Shown one piece after another: positions 25,611 to 33,437 of a stretch of DNA of 64,000 bases; the first letter of the stretch is position 1; every line of letters starts with the position of its first letter. The translations under genes were made by a program, and so were the position numbers. Location: contig CM119263.1 in assembly GCA_051294375.1 (NCBI GenBank), forward strand, positions 14,090,414 to 14,154,413, in the 5' to 3' direction. The notes beneath the pieces were generated by a model. The model was given only the letters and a program-made list of their open reading frames with translations, searched no databases and was not told the origin of the DNA. This DNA comes from Paraspadella gotoi (taxonomy: Eukaryota; Chaetognatha).

Positions 25611-25756
25611 TAAATAGATCTATAAATATTTAATTTGAAAATTTCTCAAATTTTTTTATACACTTTGTTAACGCAAACTGATTTTGGGTTTCGTATCACA
25701 AATTTTGAGATGGGTATAATTGAAAACGATCCGCTTTTTGGGAGAAACCTTGAAAA

Positions 25757-28700
25757 ATGAACGCAACGCCGAGAAACCAGTCGGCGATGGGCGAGAGCGT
25801 AAACCCGGAAGTGGTTCAAGAGTCGGAATTGGCGGGGAAAGATGGCGTCGAAGCGACCGTGAAAGGCACGGAAGAAGAAGATGATGATGAGAAGTCGTAT
25901 AGTTGGCACTCGATCGATGACGAAGAGGAAGACGGTGAGAACTGTTGAATAGTGATAGTTATCCGATTTCTTGAATACTAAAAAAGATTTGTTGGTGTTA
26001 GACGTCACTGACGAGGAGTTTAACGGCATTCTGACTCCTGTTATGGTCGCGCGCGGCCTGGAACACCTCGCGCGTACGGCTATCGGCGATGCATCTAGCT
26101 TCATTCACCTTAAGCTTCCATCGAAAGGATTAGTCGACATCGGCGTTCTCTTCAAGTACGACCAGCTCCAGCTGGTACATTTAGCTAACAATTCTATCGT
26201 CAGTCTGGAGCCCCTCTCTAACATGCCCCACTTATTGGATATCGACGTGTCCGGAAATTTGCTGGCAGAGGTTCTGGACTTTAAACCTCCCAAGAATCTC
26301 ATGGTCGCCAATTTTTCGCGCAATAAGATCAAGAGAATTCAAGATTTGTCTCAGCATCATTTTCTGCAGGCAAGTAAATTAGAAAAAGACGTATCTAGTT
26401 ATAGTTTTAATTAATGAGGTGAGAGTTTATTTTAAGTTTACAAACAAGGAATTGTATTTTTAAAAAAGGAAATGTTTCGGCTTTAATACAAGTTTGAGCA
26501 AACAATGCCGGATCTGCCCACGATCATTAGCGGAAAGCAGATGATCAGATAACTAATCAATAATTTAATTATTAGTCAATTGATTAATTAATCAATTATT
26601 ACAGTTTGCATTTGCATTTAATACAAAAATAAAAAGCATAATCAAATAGTGAAACAGTTTTTTCATATTTTCAATTTAAACTCATTTCAACTTGGACGAT
26701 TCCATCGAAACTTGATTTCCAGATCAATCGCACACTTTTTTACCCACACTCAAAATTTCAATTAAATCGCCTCATCCACTCATAAGTAATTGCCGTTCAT
26801 TGCTAAGGGGGGGCGGACGGATGGACAGATAGACAGACAGACGACGGACAAACAATTTTTTTTTGACATAATTTATCAGAATTTGATATTAAGACATGAT
26901 CTCAGTGAATGACCGACAAGATTGGGGGGACGGACCGACAAAGGTAATTATAGAGCCGGAATCTTCTGTAAGCAGATCCTGCTAAAAATTCGTTGGTTTT
27001 AAATACGTAGAATTTTCAAACTTGACGAAAAAGAAAAAAATATACAACGATAAAAAATTAAAAAAATAAGTCATATTGCGAACTATCCTTTTTCAGACGT
27101 TAATACTTGACGGTAATGAGATCCGCTTCATCGAGGGGCTTATGTCCTGTCGCCGTCTGGTGGAACTCAGTCTCGCCAACAACAAACTAACCACAATCGA
27201 AAATCTGGATCATCTGCCTATTCATCGCCTGAACCTAAGGGTAATAACTGTTGAGAGATAAAAAAAAACCGCGGTGATTTTCTGTTTTATTAACCCGTAC
27301 GTTTTCTTTTTCTATCACCGTCGCTTCTTGTTTTCTTCTTCTTAACTCTCAAAATATCCCCTCAATCCAGGGAAACCACATCGATGAAATTGAGAACCTT
27401 GAGACGCTGGTAGCGCTGCGCGAGATCGATCTCTCCCACAACCAAATCCGTTCGTTGGATGGGTTGCAAAATCACGATCTTCTCCAAACCATCAACCTGG
27501 AGCAGAACAATGTTGCCGATATGAACGAAATACACCATATCTCATCCTTACCTAATCTGAGGGTCCTCAATCTCCAGGACAACCCCGTGCAGCGACTCAT
27601 GGATTACAGGATGGAAGTCTTGTACCTTATACAAAGGTTGTATATGAAATCAGTACAACCAATATTTATTTATAAGTTAATTACGTCCATTTACATCTAA
27701 GATTTTATTTTTTTTTACACTGAGCGAACATTTTGTAAACAGATTGACGCATTTGGATAAGCAAAGGGCATCGACCCAGGAAAAGGTAGCAGCTTTCAAT
27801 TTGTTCAAACCTCCACCGGAGGTTATTGCCGCTCAGGACCACGCCAGGAACCTCATGTATCAGTTCATGCAACCGTCGAAGGTTGGTGAAATAAAAAAAA
27901 AACTGTGCTCCGTATCTTTTCCCTACTCTGCCCGTTATCTAGGTCCTGGAATCGACGCTGCCCAGCCTGGAAACGCCATTCCCCATGCTCGTCCTTGTCG
28001 GACCAAACGGTTCCGGTTCATTCCAGATGGCTCGACGCCTCGCCAAAGACTTTGGGGAGTATTTCCGGTACGCGCCGCCTCAATCTACTGCGCCACCGCA
28101 GATGTACGAAAACAATCTTGGCGACGACCATCTCGGCTACAGGAACGACGCTGAGTTCGATGCTGATGTTAAAGGAGGAAAGTTTTTAATGACGTGAGTT
28201 TAAGGAAAGGAAGAATAAGGAAACACTATAAGAAAAAATTTGAGGTGCGATAAAGATTACAAGGGAGTGGTCGTTTTATACAATTATGCCACTTCATTGA
28301 TTGGTAAGAGAGAATAAACGAGATTCTGAGAGAGTCTTTATGGAAAGCTTGCAGTGACCTGCTGTGTCATTATCTTGTAAGTCAGGGGCAAGATAGCTAA
28401 TTTTTTTAATGGATGGATAATTTTGTATTGGTTGTATCATTGATTATATAAGTAGATTAACCAATTAGCAAATCACTTGTTCACCTACTTTTACCATATT
28501 TTGCTCTATTGGCTTTTTTTAACAATTTTGTGAGGATTTTGACTTGATTTTATCGCCATTCCAATATTCCCTCGATTCTCCAATCCCCCAAGGTATTCGG
28601 TTCACAACAACCTTTTTGGCCTTCTCTCCTCGTCGCTGGAGGAATGTGCTGTAGAGGGTTTAGCATGTGTCACAGTTATGGAGCTGGAGGGTGTTCTCTC

Positions 28701-30081
28701 GCTTAAGAATTCGCACCATCGCCCGCGTTATGTCCTTCTACTCCCACTGGACCCGTTGGAGCACGCGAGGAGATTGCGCGAGCGAGGATGTATCACTCAG
28801 GAGCAGATCGAATTCGAGCAGGAGCGCGTCGGCTTATATGCGCGCTACAATCGAGAGCGGCCGGGATTTTTTGATCGCGTCCTAGACACAACGAATGTGA
28901 GGGAGGCTTACAAGGAGTTGGGAATCACGGTTATGGAGTATTTAGGTATCGGAAGTGCGCGAGAGGAAAGGGAGGAGTTGGAAGAGGATGAGATATTTAG
29001 AGAAGAGGTGGCAAAAGCGTCCAGAAAAAGTCGTGGCGTAAATCTCTTGGGTAAGTTTATTTTTTAGCTTATATCCATCTGCACGTTTTGTATAAGGGAT
29101 TTATGACGCACGGCTTCAAAATTTCACTAATTAAAGCTGTAGTCAATTGCACCGGTTTATCAAAATCCACAATTAAACCATTAATATATAAATTAAAAAA
29201 ATATAAATTGCACGTTATAAAACAATTACGCACGATTTTTTTACCGCACGGTTTTTTTATTTCACATATTTTACGAACACTCCAGAAAACAAAAAAGGGA
29301 AAACCAATTGTATACACAACACCGTCTTTGTTCATTTGTTTGGGATTCTTACCCGCCGCCGACGTTCCCGCAGGTAGCGCGCTCTCCGACCGTCCTGACG
29401 GAGAGTTCACAATGACGTCTTCCTACCGCGATGCGGCTGCCCTCTACACACCGCTAGACGGCGTCGAAGCTGCTTCTTTCTGGCGCCGAACGGCTTCTGC
29501 CAAAGAAGTTGTCGCTGGAAAACTTGGCTCACCCCACCAGCACCGCTTCAAGGTTCCGGCAACCGCACCGAGCAGACGAGGCGGAAGTGATGATTCATCT
29601 TCGATGTCCGGGGAAAGCGGGGGCAACACAGAACATTCCACCGCCCCAAGGTATTTCTCGACACAGGATAACAGTGTCGACGCCGGAGGGAAGAATCGAC
29701 TCGAAGCGATAACCGGAATTGAATTAGAAACGTCTAACGTCAATAGGTGAGGACTGTGGAACTTATGGAAAGTAACTGAGTAGCAATATGATCAATTAAT
29801 ACAATTATGCTATTTATTGAATCAGAGTTCAGTCTTCTTCGGTCTCTGCATTACCTCCAATAATGAAGAGCTGGGTGAGACAAGGCCCTGCAACCCCATC
29901 AGATACTCCGCGCTTAAATCTTCAGGGATCCTCACTTTCCCGGTCTATTCCGCCCGGGGAAACCAAGAATGAACGCGGCTCTTCCCGTTTCCGTCACAAA
30001 GCTGGCGCTTCAAACGTTTACAAGTCGGCCCCCACGGCTAGATTGGCGCCATCTTCTCTTCCGTCCATCGTTCGTCAATGA
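25757..30081 (+). CDS. LRGUK: Leucine-rich repeat and guanylate kinase domain protein
   Basis: Nine exons: 25757-25934, 26002-26369, 27097-27240, 27371-27636, 27743-27881, 27943-28193, 28593-29050, 29374-29746, 29826-30081, giving 810 residues (human about 825). An acidic N-terminus is followed by about eight LRRs (residues 95-320), an LRR cap (about 320-385), a guanylate-kinase-like domain (about 385-590) and a Ser/Thr/Pro-rich tail. LRGUK is needed for sperm head shaping and tail growth via manchette and basal body. The P-loop reads GPNGSGSF, lacking the Walker A lysine, so phosphate binding is probably lost. Intron 2 (726 bp) uses a GC donor (CTGCAG/GCAAGT at 26,370) and hosts a dispersed repeat. 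The gene starts 146 bp after the DNAAF2 stop. Confidence 0.93.
26488..26983 (+). mobile_element. dispersed repeat family A, copy 1 (LRGUK intron 2)
   Basis: Matches the reverse complement of 34,434-35,169 along most of its length. Shared landmarks are CAAGTTTGAGCAAACAATG near one end, CCACGATCATTA, an interior module with CGATTCCATCGAAA-like text, and GGACGGACCGACAAAG near the other end. No coding capacity is seen. Confidence 0.75.
28268..28455 (-). mobile_element. MITE-like repeat, family B, in LRGUK intron 6
   Basis: Reverse-complement copy of the 17,625-17,840 element, with GGAAAGCTTGCAG, TTATCTTGTAAGTCAGGGGC and GTATTGGTTGTA. Confidence 0.7.
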
Positions 30082-30267
30082 ATAAGTTTAATAATAAGTT
30101 TCAGTTTGAACTGTAGCCTATTTCGTCCCTTCTTGTCATTTTTTATTTTTTAAGCGATTGTTTTTCCTTACAAACATATGACTAGCCTTTTTCTTTCTTG
30201 TCAGACGTGAATAAAGCCATTGCCTTGCACTTGTGAACATGCAAAATCAGCGCTTAGCTCTTCTGAT

Positions 30268-30304
30268 GAAGTTTAACGTTTATCATTAAACTTCTCTTCT
30301 GCAG
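30268..30304 (+). promoter_or_regulatory. hairpin followed by canonical splice acceptor in LRGUK-30368 spacer
   Basis: A 9 bp perfect stem (30,268-30,276 with 30,286-30,294) is followed directly by CTTCTCTTCTGCAG ending at 30,304, 63 bp before the next ATG. There is no annotated exon upstream to splice to it other than LRGUK, which has already terminated. It is the best-looking acceptor of the inter-gene set. Confidence 0.5.
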
Positions 30305-30367
30305 CACCGGTTTCGCCAACTAACTTGATTTTATAAAACCTTTAGTGTTTGAATATTCTAAAAAAAT

Positions 30368-32198
30368 ATGACTGCCTTGGCCGACAAACGAACTCTGATG
30401 CTTGCAAAATCGATCGTAGCCGCCAAAGAATGGCCCGAAAGGCCTCCGAACGAAAGGAAGGTCAAACAAAGAGCCAAGGTATCGCAATGATAAACTTCGA
30501 TTGAAATTTTTTTCCACAAGGAACGGCAATTCCAAGGTGTTACGGCTATTACGACGAAATAATTTTCTCTTCATTTAATCGCTTTTCGATTTGATCTTGT
30601 GACTTGTGACTATTATTATACAAATATTAAAACTAAAACTAAACTAAAAGATATCCTTTGTAGTAAAAACCGCACACACCCAGACTCTCTATATATGTAA
30701 AATGTATTACTTTTTGCTTACAGATAATCTCACAAGAAGAATTGTTGACCACCCATCGGCATCAGGGACTGGCACACCGCAAAACGGCGTTAGAGCGCGA
30801 GCTTCGGACCCGAGGAAAATCGGCCACGACGCGAAAAGACGTCGTCGTAGAATATCCTTCCCCGAGGGTAGAAGAAGAAAGAGGTTGGGAGGGAAGGGAA
30901 GGGAAGAGGAAGAAAGAAAGAAAAGAAAAAAAGAAAGAAAGAAGAAAAGAAAGAAAGAAAGAAAGAAAGAAGAAAGAAAGAAAGAAAGAAAGACAGAAAG
31001 AAAGAAAGAAAAACAAAACAAAACAAAACAAAACAAAACAATCGATAACATGCCTAAATGATGTTAGCGAATCTCGTGGACCGATATCTGTCGGACGTTA
31101 ACAACGACGGAACTGCTACTGAACTGGGGCCGCCGGTAATGGTCATCTCCGAACGGCTTCTCGCCAAACCTGCATGGATTCTACGAACAGAAAAGTTTTG
31201 GTGGTGCGGTGGACCTCACAAGGTACATATGCTTTTTTTTTCTTCGTCGCTAGTTTTAAAAGTGAAACTGCCGTTCCTAAACGGAAAACACAGTGCGCTC
31301 CTCGCCGACGTGCACCTGCACAGCTTCGACCCACCGTTTATGGATTTCATTCTAAAAAGCACGTCTTTGGATCTGCGCCGACTATGTCCCGGGTCAACAT
31401 GTTTGAAAGGCCCTCAGGGACGCCACCATACAAGGTTCCTATAGTCTTGAAAATTTATTATTTATTCAAAATGCAACAATCACCATTCACCAGATTCAAT
31501 AGTGATTCCCGTTTCCACAGCTCGCCCCTCCACCATCGATCGGAACGAGCAGAAGGGACTTAAGTGTTCGTGGACCGGACAAGAACGTCAGTACCAGGTG
31601 AATTATCAGATTAAGCTTGGTTTTAAATTCCACCTAAATTTTTTAGCTTGTTTTAAACCAAATCTTTTATAATTATATTCTTATCCATCTATAGATACTC
31701 TTTATTCTTTAATCTTTATTAGGACCGTTCCTGAAAGCGTCTCAGTGCTTCGTCCGTGGCTAACCGTGAACTTACCTCACGAGGCCACGGGTGTTTCTTC
31801 CAAAGCTTGCCTAGTGTTCCTCCCGTGCCTCACCCATTCGTCCTTCTTCACTGTCGCTCACCCTTTTCAGGTCGACATCTAAAAGATTTATTGTTTGTTT
31901 CCGGGCGAATCCCGTGGTACATGACCATTTTTTCTCCTTCAGTCCCGCGAGACATTGGGATGGCCATTGACCATGACCAATGGCAATTTAATAGAATAAA
32001 AGTTAGCTCTTTTGTTGGAAAGCCCAGGAATAAAATATTATTTGGTTACAGGAACTTCCATTTATCCCGCCACCGCAAGAAGCGGAACAAGATTTGGATT
32101 TTAAAGCTGTTTTGACGCCAGAGATGGCATCGCCGATGCCTGCTGAAGCTGACATAATAACTGTAAGCGCGTCCACCGTTGGACTAACTTCCAGTTGA
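30368..32198 (+). CDS. unidentified 329-residue protein, last gene of the ciliary cluster
   Basis: Eight exons are proposed: 30368-30478, 30724-30883, 31068-31222, 31294-31434, 31521-31597, 31723-31790, 31871-32001, 32052-32198. All phases join and give 329 residues ending ...VSASTVGLTSS. I do not recognise the family. The N-terminal 90 residues are basic and Lys/Arg-rich. There is a Trp-rich segment (PAWILRTEKFWWCGG), a basic Arg/Pro-rich stretch followed by VYGFHSKKHVFGS, and a compact segment with HLKDLLFVSGRIPWYMTIFS and IGMAIDHDQWQFNRIK. No signal peptide or membrane segment is seen. Coherent phase through eight exons and codon composition like its neighbours support a real gene. By position it may be a ciliary or sperm-tail structural protein. 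The exon 2 end and exon 4 start are the least certain junctions. Confidence 0.65.
30900..31040. repeat. (GAAA)n / (AAAAC)n microsatellite in an intron
   Basis: Purine-rich GAAA/GAAGAAA run followed by seven-fold AAAAC-type repeats, within intron 2 of the unidentified gene. Confidence 0.95.
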
Positions 32199-32452
32199 TT
32201 TCTCGTTGATCTTTATTTATCGCTTCTTATCGTCTAATTCTGTTCGGTTTGACTCGACTCTCTTGAATCCTTCAGATCCATCTATCTTCGCCAGGCCGTT
32301 TACATATATTGAAATTTTAAGTATTTATTTTCATATAATCAGTTAATCCCCGTTTTACATCTGCAATAAATTTTAGAACCTCAAATTATTATAATTATTC
32401 GGGAACCTGTTTATTTCCTTTCTTTTAGTTATAGTTTTAGATAAGCATTCTT

Positions 32453-32602
32453 AGAAAACAAAGTAGAAGAGATTTGTTTTCATTGAACAACGGACATGTT
32501 TCGGTTTATTAGTTCAAACCTTCATCAGCGCGTTTGACAAGTTTTAAAAATTGTAAAAATGTTAGTGAGTGAGTAAGTGAGTGAGTGAGTGAGTGAGTGA
32601 GT

Positions 32603-32641
<39 letters not shown>

Positions 32642-32940
32642 TTAAACGTTCCCAACAAAGAATTGAGGGAAAGGACAGTGGTGAGAGGTGACGACGGGTT
32701 CAGTTCAGAATAGAGTAAAAAGACGTGAAATGTGAAGATTGAAGAAGTTTTTATGAAAACTTGAAAAATAAATGGTGGATAAAATTAATAACAATGTGAG
32801 AATAAATAATATTTAATTAAGATTTAAACTAATAAACCGAAACATGTCCGATTAAATAAACCAAACGTTGTTCGATGAAAACAAAACTCTTCCACTTAGA
32901 ATACTAATTTCGAAAACAACGAAATGAAAGGATGCTATCC
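32453..32940. mobile_element. hammerhead-bearing inverted element 1 with 14 bp TSD
   Basis: Flanked by perfect direct repeats AGATAAGCATTCTT (32,439-32,452 and 32,941-32,954). The left arm has an intact hammerhead on the minus strand; the right arm (32,812-32,905) has the same sequence on the plus strand with a broken core. A (GTGA)n/(GA)n array (32,567-32,638) lies between. The 3' tail (TTTCGAAAACAACGAAATGA...) resembles that of the element at 48,521-48,751. No reverse transcriptase or other ORF: non-autonomous. Confidence 0.8.
32487..32540 (-). ncRNA. type I hammerhead ribozyme motif (intact core)
   Basis: On the minus strand: CTGATGA (32,528-32,522), a 5 bp helix II GGTTT/AAACC with an 8-nt loop, GAAA, then the self-complementary ACATGT and cleavage-site C (GTC). 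Flanks allow a short helix I (G-C, C-G, G-T pairs). The palindromic helix III would require pairing between two copies, as in minimal metazoan hammerheads. Confidence 0.75.
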
Positions 32941-33437
32941 AGATAAGCATTCTTTAATTAGCTGCGAAGTCGAATGGTTTGCTAGCTGATCTGATCTTAT
33001 TTTAAAAAAAAGCTAGTTAATGCCGTATGTTTTTTTTTTTGGTTTTTTTTTTTTTTAGCAATAGACCATTTACCGCTATATTATTGCGCTATTAATTTTT
33101 TGGCTAAATCGTATTAAATTTTTCTTTAAATTGTGGAACTACTAGTTGTGCTAAATCATTTTAAAAATCAAGCAATGGCAATCATGGCAGTACCAAACCT
33201 AATTGTCATGGTTTACAACATAAAAAAAAATCATCAGACGATTACATGAATACTGAACCGGTACAATTTAGTTGTAATAAATAGATTTATGTCAGCAATG
33301 CTAAATTTATCTGCGAGATGCAAAATGCATAAAAATATTTTTAATTATTATAATATAAAAATTGTTAATTGCGGCAGTTAGGAAGCAGGGCATGGCAAAG
33401 AGAAACTAGAAAAATGTGTTTTAGTTTTGTCAATTCC

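Larger units (their letters stand above)
32199..33437. other. convergent spacer between ciliary cluster and spastin
   Basis: AT-rich and without a gene. It holds the hammerhead-bearing element 32,453-32,940; the remainder (32,955-33,437) should include the 3' UTR of spastin on the minus strand. Confidence 0.6.

Noticed and set aside
26470-26500. AATGTTTCGGCTTTAAT near family A copy 1, similar to a hammerhead 3' half
   Set aside because: No core CTGANGA box, and the palindromic ACATGT is altered; at best a fossil.
30262-30300. CTGATGA followed by a strong hairpin, resembling a hammerhead start
   Set aside because: The GAAA box after helix II is missing (CTTCTC instead); retained only as a hairpin next to a splice acceptor.
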